A stretch of DNA of 64,000 bases. Source: Epinephelus fuscoguttatus. Its lineage: Eukaryota; Chordata; Actinopteri; Perciformes; Serranidae. The notes beneath the pieces are model-generated. The model did no database searches, was not told the origin of the DNA, and saw only the letters and a list, made by a program, of their open reading frames with translations. The DNA lies in NCBI RefSeq assembly GCF_011397635.1, contig NC_064770.1:27049603-27113602 (forward strand), read 5' to 3'. Shown here piece after piece: positions 1 to 27,786 of this stretch (position 1 is the stretch's first letter; each line of letters opens with the position of its first letter). Position numbers and translations under genes: made by a program.

Positions 1-1370
1 TTGTATTTTTCCAATTTCAGTCACAACTCATGTGTGGTCCCTCCATTTCTGTCGTATGTTGAGACTGTTTGCAAAATGCATAGACAAAGTGACAGTTTCC
101 TGTGTGTGCAGTAAATTGTATTTTCTTTACAATCCAGATATTGATCCAGACAGGAGCCTCAATATGAAGTAAATCGGGAATTATGTGTTACTGACATTGA
201 TAGCTACTTCTCATATTTATGATCATATGTTTGAGTATCTCAGGAAACACACTTTGAAATTGTGGCTAGAATATTAGAAGTATATAGTATGTATATAAGA
301 TGTTTAAAAGTATTTCAATCAGGTGTCATCAGGTGAATAAATGCTTTATCTTTGGACTGAAGTGTTTTTGTTGTCATTGTTGTTTTTGCTTCTTTTTTTT
401 AAACTCCCAGATGAATGAATGAATGCGATAATGAGGGTTAGGTGTGTACAGGTGTAAAGCAGACCCTAAATAAATTAAAAAGCTACTAGAGCACTTGCTG
501 ATCAGACCGACTGAATGTAACACATCAGGTGCTATTTCATGTATTTCCCCCCTAAATAGGCAAATGATCAAGGTCCATATTTTTTTGTTTATATTGATGC
601 ACCTCAATCTTTATCTTTTGATAAATACAATGTATGTTAAGACATAAATGCAATGGTCAAATGTGATTAAATAAACAATTTTGATAATGATTTGGCTACA
701 GAGTTTCTAACTTGATCCATTCAGTGACGACACAGCCATGCTTATGGAATATGGTACTGTAACTGTACAGTTCCCATACAGTCATCCTACAGGAATAACA
801 CACGAAGCCACAATTGCACAACATATCACTTTAACCAACAGCATATTGCAAATACAGAACAGCACAACAGCGTCAGATGGTGAACATGGATATTGAATTC
901 ATTCCTAGATAAATTGTTGAAGTGCGTACATTTACTTAAGGATCTGCCTGTCTGCTAATTGAACTGACATGATCATTTAAACCTCTTCTAAACCACAGAA
1001 ATAAAAGGACAGTCTAAGTCTTTGATGATTGTCAGTCTTTCTGTGTCATAAACTACATTTAGCAGATGTCCAATTCCAACTAAAAGTAAAGAAATGCTTT
1101 TTAAATTCATGTAGTGAATGATATTGGGATAAACGTTTCAACTGATCTTTCATTTTAAAAACAGACGTGTTGAGATTTATCATATTAATTTACTTAATGA
1201 GCAACTGACCACAATGTCCTGATCAAAACCCCACCCACATCCTGTAGACACGACTGTGAGTTATAAATAAAGAAATTGAATCCTTACAATTCTTTATTTA
1301 TTTGTTTGTGGCCTACTTTATTTGTGTGTTATATTTTGTGCTGAGCACTATTTTAAAAACGTGGAAATAA
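1..1370. other. AT-rich intergenic DNA, no gene seen
   Basis: Only short chance ORFs are present on either strand. There are no convincing splice-site pairs, conserved protein segments or RNA gene. Sequence composition changes at about 1371, where CpG-containing sequence begins. I see nothing functional in this stretch. Confidence 0.6.
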
Positions 1371-2206
1371 GGGCGCTCCTGTAATCTCGCGTAGTTAGCG
1401 AAATGTGTACTGAACGGAAGCCGCCATAGGTCAATTTCAATCGGCGTGCTCATTTGAACAAGAAGAACCGCTACGAAGCACGGGAGGAAAGCGGCCCAGT
1501 ACGATAATTCAACTTTCAAGTCAATATTGTACGTATAGTAGCAGTCACTTGTACTTTAACAACACGTTTTAGACATATATTTTATCTGTCAGACCGCCTC
1601 ATCGGGTAAAGTGTTCCGGTAAAGTAATATCAAAGCCAGTGTCCGTTATGTAGCTTTAGCCTGGCTAAATGCTAAAGCTAGCATTAGCGTTGCCAGTCAG
1701 AAAGTATGCTCAGGCGGCTTAGCGGCTAACGCCAGCTTGCAAAACGTGTTCACCAAGTTTGTACCTATTATTGGCTGCTAATGAGGCGTCGACGGCGATG
1801 CCTTATGTGGCTATTTATATGTTAGCGTTTTCTAAAAGGATATTTTGGTACAGGGTTGCATTTGGATAACAGATGGCGGTATTTGGCTATTTTCATGCCG
1901 GGCACATTGTGACCACCTAGCCCGGAGCTGCCCTGGCGACCAGGCCTGAGTAAGAAGGGCAGCTTTCGTAGCATCAGGTCACCTGTGTATTGGTATTTCA
2001 AATGGGACATTAATAGCCGATAAATCGATCGATAATAGACTGTATAATAAGAGGAAACCAAGCAGTGTGGTCAAATGTAGCTGAGGTTGAGGATAACCAC
2101 ACGGATTGCTAGCTAGGCACCGGACATGGCGGCCCTGCTACATAGCTAACTTATTCCCCGACAACTTTTCTCAGTCTGATCAAACAAAGTGACTACAACC
2201 CCTCAG
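1371..2206 (+). promoter_or_regulatory. tnpo2: tnpo2 promoter region and probable non-coding exon 1
   Basis: This region is richer in CpG and GC than the flanks. It holds a combined ETS/YY1-like motif on the minus strand at about 1414-1427 (GGAAGCCGCCAT read on the plus strand) and a second YY1-like ATGGCGGC at 2125-2132. A good splice donor, CAG|GTAAAT, follows at 2206/2207. It could join to the acceptor at 3850/3851, just before the tnpo2 start codon, which would make about 2110-2206 a 5'-UTR exon. ATGGCGGC would then open a 7-codon upstream ORF that stops at TAA. A SNORD41-like unit at 3631-3706 sits in the resulting intron, which independently suggests that a transcribed exon lies upstream. 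The transcription start itself is inferred. Confidence 0.45.
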
Positions 2207-2799
2207 GTAAATCTATATTGTGGGGTCCACGTGTACTTACGTTGCAACACGGTGTTGACATTTGATACAGAAATATTGAGACACAAATATTTCTGTAACT
2301 TAGACCGGTGGAGCGGGTGGCGTGGGGGTGGGGGGCAGGATTAACTTGGAGCGGCTAAGCCGGGTCACAGAGATTTTAGCTGGTGCTGCTGTCTAATGTC
2401 CTCATTTTTTTGTGCTGCAAGCCGATTTCTAATTATAAATTTAGGTGTTGGCATGTTGGCACTCCGAGGGCAGACGCTACTGCGTTTATCTTAATCTCTC
2501 TAACTACCCCACTAGTGGGGCCCCTGTCCGCGTTTAACCTCCACCATGTGCACCTTTATCTTCCTACATGGACCCTCAGGCTTACTTCCTTGTCTCCTTC
2601 AACCACTTGGTACACTGGTTGATTGAGTAAAAAGATACTAGCTAGTAGTGTCTGCAGAGGTTTATATAACTTAAAAAATGACAAAGCAGGGGCCTTTTTA
2701 TTAGTGTGTTGCAGTGTATTAGTTGGAAAGGCGCTCAGCATAGGACCATCAAATGATGTGCACCCAGTTATTACTGAAGAAATATAGACTTTGGATCAC

Positions 2800-3530
2800 A
2801 TCCTGTATTTTTCTCTTATCTGAAGTCTCCTTTTAATCAGATTAGATTGTGAAGGTGTGAGTTGCAGAGTGTTGGAGATGTCTGCCTTCTCTCCAGTGTC
2901 ATGGAACTAGATGGCGCTCGGCTTGTGATGCTCAAAGTGCCAAAAATACATCTGAAAACCTCAAAAGGCAATATAAGTTTCCAGAATTTATGGCCAGATT
3001 CATCAGGATAATCCACAGACCTTATTGTAAGCAGTTTCATTTAGGAACTTCACCCACCAGCTGTATCACTGCATAGAAGGAAGCGTGCATCTGCTCATGG
3101 ACGAGATGCTCATGCTCATAAATGCCCAAGATGTAAACATTAATGGCATCTTCCTCGGTTGAGCTCTAAGCTAGCTCAGTAGTGCTATGTGAGCTACTGG
3201 TAGATTCGTTCTTCCTTCTGTGCAGGGATACAGTTGGTGGGTGTAGTTCAGTTGTAAGAAAATAGTTCCTACATGAAACTGCTCGCAACAAAGTCTGTAA
3301 ATTATCTTCAGTAACCGGGTCATGATGTCTGGAAAGAGACATTGCTTTTGAGTTATTCAAACGTATTTTTTCGCACTTTGAGCACCGCAAGCCAAGTGCC
3401 ATCTAGTTCCATTATATTTGAGAGAAGGCAGACATCTCTACAGCTGACACTTAGCAACTCACACCAGAACAATCTGGATTGATAAATAGCACTACGGGGA
3501 AGAGGAAAAATAATTTAATTTGCAGTCTTT
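2800..3530. repeat. TIR/MITE-type repeat in tnpo2 intron 1
   Basis: Two inverted arms flank this element. The left arm (about 2840-2960) carries GGTGTGAGTTGCAGAG and GGAGATGTCTGCCTTCTC. The right arm (about 3370-3490) carries the reverse complements, for example AGAAGGCAGACATCTC and GCAACTCACACC. The same family recurs at 54164-54716, where a TTAA target duplication is visible. No transposase is encoded, so this is a non-autonomous element. Confidence 0.6.
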
Positions 3531-3630
3531 ACAGTGTAAGCACACTCAACTGAGCATCCAATGGAGCATCATATTGTGCTTGGAATATTTGTGTTCTTTT
3601 TACATTGCTTCACAATCATATGCTTGTGGA

Positions 3631-3706
3631 CTTTGGAGATGATGCATCATTATAAACATCTGACTACCACTGATGGTGTTTGTATTCATACTGTCTGATC
3701 CAGAAG
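3631..3706 (+). ncRNA. snord41: Box C/D snoRNA, SNORD41-like copy 1
   Basis: Box C is ATGATGC (3639-3645), D' is CTGA (3660-3663), C' is TGATGG (3671-3676) and box D is CTGA (3695-3698). A short TGGA/TCCA terminal stem closes it. The guide before box D contains GTATTCATACTGT. This closely resembles the guide of human U41 (SNORD41), also hosted by TNPO2 (from memory), and complements 28S rRNA ACAGUAUGAAUAC. The fifth-nucleotide rule places the 2'-O-methyl group on a U, as expected for U41. It lies in the inferred 5'-UTR intron of tnpo2. Confidence 0.8.
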
Positions 3707-3810
3707 ACCACTTGCTTATCCATCAGATCTACTTTAGTAGCCTCAGAATCTGAATCCACTTTTTATATTATAAGAATATACTGGGAAAAAAATATACAGG
3801 ACTAAATTGA

Positions 3811-19803
<15,993 letters not shown>

Positions 19804-19885
19804 CCCAACCTCCCCTTTGTCCACACAGGATACCAACCTGTTAGGTATGTTCAGCAAACATGCAGCCCACCCCCTCAGACCCCCC

Positions 19886-19961
19886 TCTGGAGATGATGAA
19901 AACCCCAGCTCATTGATATGCAATGATACACTTTGTTCCCAAATTAATGTTCTGATCCAGA
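19886..19961 (+). ncRNA. Box C/D snoRNA, tnpo2 family B copy 8
   Basis: The stem is TCTGGA/TCCAGA. Box C is ATGATGA (19893-19899), D' is TTGA (19913-19916), C' is AATGATA and box D is CTGA (19952-19955). The D' guide is AAAACCCCAGCTCA. It lies beyond the tnpo2 stop codon, in the inferred 3'-UTR intron. It is a sister of copy 7, sharing downstream flank. Confidence 0.82.
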
Positions 19962-20064
19962 ATCACACTTAAACCCCTCAACCATTTATATACACAGGCA
20001 AAGTCTGTCCCCTTCCAGTGACCCCCGTTGAACCTTATCTCAAGAAAAAAAGTAGTAATTTTAA

Positions 20065-21058
20065 TTGTGCCATGAATCAAACGTATGATGTTTGTCAATT
20101 TAAAAGATAATTTTGCAAATCAAGAAAGTCACGGTTTGTCTTAGGTTATTGAGAAAGTTATTGCGTCACGTCACAATTTCATGTGTGTAGTATAAGACGG
20201 AATTTATACTTCTGTGTTAAATAAACGCCGTACCTATGGCGTAGGCTCTGTGTTGATGTAGAGTCTACGCCATAGCCTGACGTGCACCTCCCCAGAAATG
20301 TAACTGCATGTCGTGGTGACGCAGACCTTTATTTTTGTAAGCTGAAACCGTTTCCCTCAGTGGAAATGAAGCTTTTATTTAGTTTAATTTCACAGATAAG
20401 AAACAATAAATTGTGAAGACAATAAAGCCTCCACAAAAATAGCATTTAAGATCTTGTGTGTGATTTATCCTGGCTTCATATGAGCAGAGGAAATCTCCAC
20501 TCGTTGCTAGGCTAACCTATACAGTGTAAAATGCCATAGGCTCGTGCTAATAACGTTAGCATATTGTATTTGTTTGGAAAACATGTTTAGTATAAGACAG
20601 TTGTTTTGTCAGTGAACCGTGTGAGTTGTTATGGAGCCGGATTTCGTAACGTTACCTTTGTTAAATGGTGCTGTTGTTCCTGGCTTCATGTGAGAGGAGG
20701 GAAAGTTCGCTAGCTGCTAGGCTAATTTATACAATGTAAAATGCCATAGGCTTGTGCTAATAACGTTAGCATGTTGTTTAATGTGTTTTAGGTGTGTTTG
20801 GAATCAACTAAACTCAACAGCACTTCACAGAAACCCTGCTGTCGACTTGTGTTTGAGGTGTAACTGCAGAGTGACACACCACTGCACAAATATAAATACT
20901 CACAACGGCGTAGGCTACGGCGTGGGCTTTGCTGCAATCCTGCTTTATTACGCATTTTTGCTGTCTTATCCTTCAGCAGTTTTACGACAAACTGCAGCTT
21001 TCTTCACTTGAAAAATTATCTTTTAAATTTAAGAACATGCGTTTGACTCATGGCACAA
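20065..21058. mobile_element. Non-autonomous DNA transposon with long TIRs
   Basis: The left end is TTGTGCCATGAATCAAACGT and the right end is its near reverse complement (…TGACTCATGGCACAA). Similarity of the arms extends inward for well over 50 bp. Inside is a tandem duplication of about 90 bp units (20475-20565 and 20686-20776, sharing AAAATGCCATAGGCT and TGCTAATAACGTTAGCAT). There are also GGCGTAGGCT-type palindromic bits near each end. It lies in the tnpo2 3'-UTR intron and encodes no transposase. Confidence 0.65.
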
Positions 21059-21456
21059 ATAAAATGGGATCAATAAATTGCCTCTCACTGTGACTACTGT
21101 ACATATTTTCCAAAATAAGGTCCCATGTTGGTCCACTGGAAGTGGAGGGACTCTGCCTCTCTCTGAGCTCTGCATCTACTCACATATTGTGACTTAAATC
21201 TTTTTTTTCTCTGTTCCTCTGTTTGTGTTTCCCCAGGTTAATGTAGGGGAGGGTAACTGGGGAACTCATTGCACTGCCCAGATCGTGGGGAGAAACAAGA
21301 GCTGGAGGGACGTGACTGGCCTTGAACCTCCACTCAGCGGATGGCCCCCTTTCCCCCCGCGCCCTGTGTGTCTCTCTGAGGGAGGGAGGGGTGGGAGGAG
21401 GGTGGTGGGTGTGGGAGGGTAAACTGGGGATATATACATATACCTCTCGGATTAAA

Positions 21457-24400
21457 TGCCTCACTAAATCCAACACACTCTAAAGTGACTTTTCGCCAAC
21501 AGCACCGCAGGGATCCTAGGTAGGTGAGGCTGGCTTTGACCGCCCCCTCCTCGATTTGATTATTCTGTTAAGATAGGTAACGGCTGGGAGGGGAGGGGGG
21601 GGGTGTCAGATAGGTACATAAAAAGGAATTATCTGAACCAGCATAGGGTGCCACAGTCCCAAACTCCACAATGCACCTAGTCCGTAGAATCACACAGGTA
21701 GATGTGTTTAAATAGGCTCGTGCCAGAGGCTAAACAACAAAATCAAAAGACGCTTTTACTATGTAACAATGCAGGAAACGTGCACACATTGTTTGCACCT
21801 TTTCTGGTGAAACTGCATAAACCATTTGGTGTGCATATCCATGGGTCTTTACTCTTTTCACATGTACATTTAGCTGAATTTAATTTCCTTCCTCTTCCCT
21901 CGGTTACTGAATCATCACTTGAGGCAAAAAAAAAGATGCAGTAGGTTTGTCCTCTAAGGTTTTACCACGGCAGTACCAAGTTATTGCATGGCATATGATC
22001 ACCTCTTAAGTGACGCATGTTTGAGTGAATGTCTGTCTCGTTGCTCACTTGATTTATCGCATTAATTGTCAGTATGGGGAGGCTGCCATAATTTGAAGCT
22101 GTCAGGTGCTGGTTCCTTTGTCCTCCCATTCATGCATCTTGTCTAATCAATGTCCCTTTAGTTTAACGGAGGCTGTGTGCGTGAAGACCAACTTTAGGTA
22201 GATTAACGCAGGAATCAGCTTTTCGTCTGATCGTCTGGAGAATCACTCTCTGCGACGAGTTCAAATACTGTAGGTTAAGTCAAGAATCCTTTTTGCTGCT
22301 GCTGCTTTGTTTTTAGGGACTTTACAAAACGGACTTAACGAGAGCGATAAGACATCACCAAGAATGAATTAGTTCTTACTGATATAAATGCACTTTTTTT
22401 TTTCTTTTTGTAAGAAATTTAGAATTTCAAATGTAAGACATACAGTAATAATATACTGATCTTGAGACATAGTTTTTTTTGATAAGTGATTTTAGGACTG
22501 TTAATGGCTTGCTAAAGTAAGCATAATGTCTGTGTTAAGCAATGGTAAAATGACTAGGTAAGACTCGAGGCCTCTTAACATAGTTATAATGTAGCCCCTC
22601 CTGAAATGGGTTGAAATAGGATTTAAGAGGAGGGAGACACCTTAATTACAGTATTTTGGATCCACGTCCCAGTGCACCCGCCAATCCATATCTGTGTTTG
22701 AGTGTCCCCATCTCTCTCGTCGACGCTTCTTTGTGAAACAATGGCTGCCCGAGCCGTCAGGGCTTCTCCTGGTCATGAACATTGCATGCTTTTCAGTGAG
22801 TCTTGCTCTTTTTTTTTTTTTTTTAAGTCATTTTATATAACGGGTCCGTTTGGAGGGATCTACCTTATAATAAGAGCTTTGTCAATGGCAATGCAACTCG
22901 CTGCTGGACTAATAAGGTACTTCTCCAGCTTCTGATCAAACTAGTGATTGTTGTTGCCATATATTCACCCGTTGATACTGTGTAGGATTTGCCTGGGAAT
23001 ACACTGACTCTGAGTCCTAATAGTTTTCCCCTGACACTGGTTAGCTTACGTGAGAGAGTGGTGGTCTTTATCCAGCTTTATCTTTTAGTCATTGTCCATA
23101 GTGGACGGTTGAAATGGAAGTGTGTATGGCTGTTTGCCTGTTGGTGTTTTACTATAAAGGTGTGTACGTGAGTACTGCTTAGATGTTATGTTGCACCAGC
23201 CCTACGATAAATTCATGTCCGGGGGTGTAGTTTGACTTATGCCTGAGGTGATGTGGCTGCTGGGAGTATCAACACTTGCCTGCCAGTTTGCTCAAGTCTT
23301 CTAAAACAAACATTGTCAAAAACACTGAAATCTGTTCCTTCCTTAATCTCAGCTCACAGATTGTGTATTTTATAGAATAAGAATTCGTGTGAGGAGTTTC
23401 CTCAGCACCCCACAGGGTGGATACTGATGGCATCTTGTCCAGTTTTTAACCTGGTAGGCAAGTTTTGAGATTTAAGGCGGCTGCTCGCTGATCACAGGCC
23501 GCACAGCTGGTGAAGCATTTATTACATGAATCAATAAATCATTCAGAAGGATGCAGCTCCTGCGCCACAAAGAATTAGTTAAACAAAAAAAAAAAAAGGT
23601 TGAGGCTTTACTACTCCTCACCATTTTGTGATACACTAAGCTACATGCAGAAATAAATTTAAATGCAAGTTGTCCACAAGTTGTTTTTAATTATTTTATT
23701 TTATTTTTTTATTTTGATGCTCGTGACGGTTTTGTTTTTATTAATTTATTTTGTTTTTTGTTTATTTTTTATTTTTATTTTTTTTTTGTGCTGTAGGGCA
23801 CAAATTTTGTTTGGACTTTAAAAGTTTTTTTTTTCTTTTTTTATTCTTTTTATTTAAAGAATTATTTGTTTTCGTTGTTTTATAGCGGACCATTTGATTA
23901 TGTCAAATTTGATGTTGTGGTTGGACTGAAAGAGTCAGTGCTTGGTGCATACCTTGGGGAAGAATGTGGAAAAACAAATTCACACCTTTGTTTCAATCTG
24001 ATATCAAGGCTGGCAATTGAATTTGATGTAGTACCTTCTTTTTTGCTCAACTGTGGTGCAGGTGGGATGTTATCTGATGTATCCCTTTTTATTTAATTTT
24101 TGTGAATAGGGGAAAATAAATTTTTTTTCTATTAAGCTTTCTGTCGTCTGAAAGTTTTGTATTCTGTGTGATCAACACCCATACTAACATACTTTTAAGT
24201 GTACTTTTCTATTAGTAGACCAGGCTATTATTTGCTTAAATCACTGAACTCAACAGGCCTATATTTGGGACATGCCTTTAATTCCTTCTACACAAAACTG
24301 TGCTTAGCAAAGAAATATGATCAAATTGTTTATTTGAACCAGTGTGAATATCACTTTTTATAAAAAAAAATAGGTTTTGAATAACATCATTTATGGGTTA

Positions 24401-25227
24401 TAACACTTGTTTCATGGCACCTGAAGATAGCTTAGCCCCGGTACTGACTATGGAGAAGTGCCTCATGTCACCCGCTTCAAAAACATCTGAACTTCCCCTT
24501 TAAGGACACACATAATTGAATAATTACTCGCCTGTTTGGTACACGTGAAGACAGGTAGGAATTATTTGTCTGGGAAACATTCCCCTCGTCAGTTATGTAA
24601 AATATCTTCAGGGGATATCACAACAGGAAACACAACATGGGCACAGTATAATGACCAAGTTGAAGGTATTTTAAAAGCCACAAGTATTCGAGACTGGATC
24701 CCCACTCCCACCCCAATGTCCAATGTTCAGACATGTTTCAGTTTCCCTTCGGTAGACTTTTGCTTTCATGTGTTCACGACACAGTAATAAGTCGAGCATC
24801 ACAACAAGCAGCTTTGTAGAGCTGTTAGAGCCATGCCTAGACCTGCAACGTGATTGTTTCATGCATCAATGCCCAATTTCTTTTTGGCTTAAAAAGGATT
24901 TTTTTTTTTTTCTTTTCATTTTTATTTAGAGATGTGTTCAGTGGACCATTTGATGTGGGAGAGTTGGTGCTTGGGTCTTACTAGTGATAACGATACTGAA
25001 ACTTTTATACAGTGCCTTTTGTTCCCATGAAGAAAAGTTGACCTTAAGAGCATACAATTGATTTTGATTGATTAAAATATAAATAACAAGGCTATAACAT
25101 GACAACGAAGACTTTTTTGGTTAGTAGCAGAGAACAGCAGAATAACTTTAGTCAACATTAACAATAACATAGTAAGAAAGCATAGCTGGTACTGGTGTAC
25201 TGATACTACAGAGAAAATGAGCGCTGA
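21457..25227. other. Intergenic or distal 3'-UTR sequence
   Basis: No coding exon is supportable. Notable features are long T-rich tracts at about 22808-22825 and 23660-23880 and an AATAAA at about 24114. Part of this could be a long tnpo2 3' UTR, but nothing in the sequence decides its end. Confidence 0.5.
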
Positions 25228-25640
25228 ACTCCATCCATCCATTTTCATCCGCTTATCCAGAGCTGGGTCGCAGGGGCAGCAGGCCAAGCAAAGCACCCCA
25301 GATGTCCCTCTACCCAGCAACGCTTTCCAGCTCCTCCTGGGGGACCTCAAGGTATTTCCAGGCCAGATGAGATATGTAATCCTTCCAGTGTGTTCTGGGG
25401 AGGCATCATGATGAGATGCCCGAACCACCTCAACTGACCCCTTTTGACGCGTAGGAGCAGCGGCTCTACTCCGAGCTCCCTTCGGATGTCCGAGCTCCTC
25501 ACCCTATCTCTAAGGCTGAGCCCAGCCACCCATGGAGGAAACTCATTTTGGCTGCTTGTACCTACGATCTCATTCTTTCAGTCACTACCCAGAGCTCATG
25601 ACCATAGGTGAGGGTTGGGATGTAGATGGACCAGTAAATC
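25228..25640 (-). mobile_element. LINE 3' fragment (RTE/Rex-like, unclassified)
   Basis: The minus strand reads SLRDRVRSSDIRRELGVEPL then LRWFGHLI, the C-terminal tail of a fish non-LTR reverse transcriptase. The plus-strand beginning CCATCCATCCATTTTCATCC is typical of such 3' ends. Frames are broken. A longer relative is at 31015-31690. Confidence 0.7.
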
Positions 25641-27658
25641 CAAATCTGATCTGTGAAGCACTGATGATAGTCAAGGACTGAAACATTTGCTGCTGTTTTT
25701 AATTTACTTTTTGTTATTTTTTTGCCCTTGGAGCACCCTTCTTTTTGTGCACAGGTGTTCTAGATAAATTGACTTTTTCTTTGGCATTAATCTCTGCTTG
25801 TGAACCTTTTTGTGGCTGTCCAGCCCAGTTGAATTGGTGTACAGGTATTTCTTCTGCCATCCTTTCTTGGTTGTCCATTGTACCAACACACCCAAGATAA
25901 ACTTTTTTGTTGCCTTAAGTAGGCACAGTTTCACAGCAGTAAGATTTTACAACAGCTCTGGTGGATGTTCCTACAGTCAGCATGCCCAAGGCACACTCCC
26001 TCAAAGCCTGGGACATCTGTGGCATGGTGTTGTGTGATAACACTGCACATTTTAAAGTGGCCTGTGGCTTTTCCAAGGCACGCCTGTGTAGAAGCTGTTT
26101 GATCAGAATCCTAATATGCGACACTTGTTGGGTGGATGGATCATCTTGGAAAAGGAGAAGTGCCCACTTACAAATTTGCAACCAAAACTTGTGAGAGATC
26201 TAATTATTGAACTTAAACCTGTAAAAAATGGAAGCAAAAAAAAAAAATAATGTTGCGTTTACATTTTCTTTAGTTAAATATGGCAGCATGCCAATTCACA
26301 TGGTGAAAGTGTACAAATGACACAGAAATTGGCTTGTTGCCTTCTAACTAGTCTAACTTGTTGGGTAGACTTTTAATCAACGCCCCCAGTTTGAGGAAAG
26401 TGGCAGGAGTGGTGACATGGAAGCTAAGCACTATACTCCAGTGAACTGGTGAGAACAGCAAATATACTCTAGCCACCTACAAATAAGTCCTACTTAAAAA
26501 AACTTTTTACCAGTTTAAGTGCATGCCATACTGAGAATATTTTCACCTCTTTACCTTTCTGTCAGACAGCCCATGTTGACATCTTTATTCCCCATCTATG
26601 CTGTCATCAAAGCCACCAGACTCCATTGAGAAAAATAGTAATTTTTGTCTTGCTGACCACGGGAGCTGCTGGTTTACTGCTGCCTCAATCAGTTGGCTAG
26701 TTTGTGTTACTGTCTGACTTTGGTGAATCTGAGGTAGCCCTTATAAACCCCCAAAGTCACACAATAACACAAACAAACTAACTAGGCGGTGGGCCTAAGG
26801 TCGCTATCTGCTTTTGTTTTTGAAATGATCGATGATCAGCGATAGAGTAGCTGCTTTTTTAAACATTAACTTAATATATTTTTTCTGAACAAGTTTCCGT
26901 TTGTTGGCAGTCTCAATTCGATCATATTTTTATGAAAACTAAACTTATGTTTGATAAACTAATCAGGCAAACGCTATGGCGTACTATACCGCAAACCAAT
27001 CAACAACAAGTTCCAGTGTCACCTGACTTGAAGTGTGCCAATGATATTCGCCCAAATAGGAAGTAAACACGGCTCAGAGGAGTTAACCGTAAAAAGTATG
27101 TAGTCTGTGTCTTTATTCATGGTCTTTATGCTATCTAACCGACAGTATTCACCTGGACATTTTCTGCATATCTTCCGTGAGAAGCTGAAGACGTTTCTGA
27201 CGTTAACTTAGTTGAAGTGTTTTGAACAGTTATTCACGTTGTGTATTAGCTCATTAGCCACCGATGTGTTTTTAGCATTCATCACTAGCAAAGTGAACGG
27301 ACTTTTAGCCGCAGTACAACCTCTATGAGTACAGCTAACTCAGCTTACTAATGAGGCTGCAGTTCATAGTTTCCGATGAGGAGAACCTGAGGAATAAACG
27401 TACTGTGCTGTGGGTAACCCTCAGAGTATCAGAGTATCCTGACTGCACTGCTGTCATGGACGACATCGACGGGCCGTCTTCATCTTCGCCACTGACTGAA
27501 TGAATGACTGAAAGGCTGTTACACATCGTCTGGACACATGTGTGACATCTTGATCCTCGCCTGCTGGTTCGAGAGACCATGGAGTTGACAGGAAATCAGA
27601 CGCAAACTATCTAACTTTCAAACTATGTGATGACTATGGTATTAGTACTTTTACTGAA
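25641..27658. other. Intergenic DNA with a repeat remnant
   Basis: About 26560-26780 contains a fish repeat (CACGGGAGCTGCTGGTTTAC, CAGACTCCATTGAG). It is shared, partly in inverted form, with 53220-53460 and about 30000-30060. No gene is supportable elsewhere. Short ORFs here match nothing I recognise. Confidence 0.5.
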
Positions 27659-27659
27659 G

Positions 27660-27786
27660 AAAAGGATCTGAATACTTCACCACTGTATGATATATGAATA
27701 ACAAAAGGATCTGAATACTTCACCACTGTATGATATATGAATAACAAAAGGATCTGAATACTTCACCACTGTATGATATATGAATA
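27660..27786. repeat. 43-bp tandem repeat, 3 copies
   Basis: The unit begins AAAAGGATCTGAATACTTCA at 27660, 27703 and 27746. The three copies look identical apart from the shortened last one. It is a small minisatellite in intergenic DNA. There are no spacers, so it is not CRISPR. Confidence 0.93.

Larger units (their letters stand above)
19804..21456 (+). other. tnpo2: tnpo2 3' UTR with a probable intron (19845-21237)
   Basis: 41 nt after the stop codon ends there is a strong donor (TTAG|GTATGT at 19844/19845). A strong acceptor (CTGTTTGTGTTTCCCCAG) lies at 21237. A well-formed snoRNA at 19886-19961 sits just inside, as in the coding introns, which supports removal of this segment as an intron. 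Because the junction is less than about 50 nt past the stop, it should not trigger nonsense-mediated decay. An ATTAAA at 21451-21456 is one candidate polyadenylation signal. The true 3' end may be further downstream. Confidence 0.55.

Noticed and set aside
1313-1519. 68-codon minus-strand ORF with a hydrophobic start
   Set aside because: No splice context or family resemblance was seen. It overlaps promoter-like sequence and is probably chance.
27660-27786. Regular direct repeats as a CRISPR-like array
   Set aside because: The 43-bp units abut without spacers and the locus is vertebrate nuclear DNA. It is a minisatellite.
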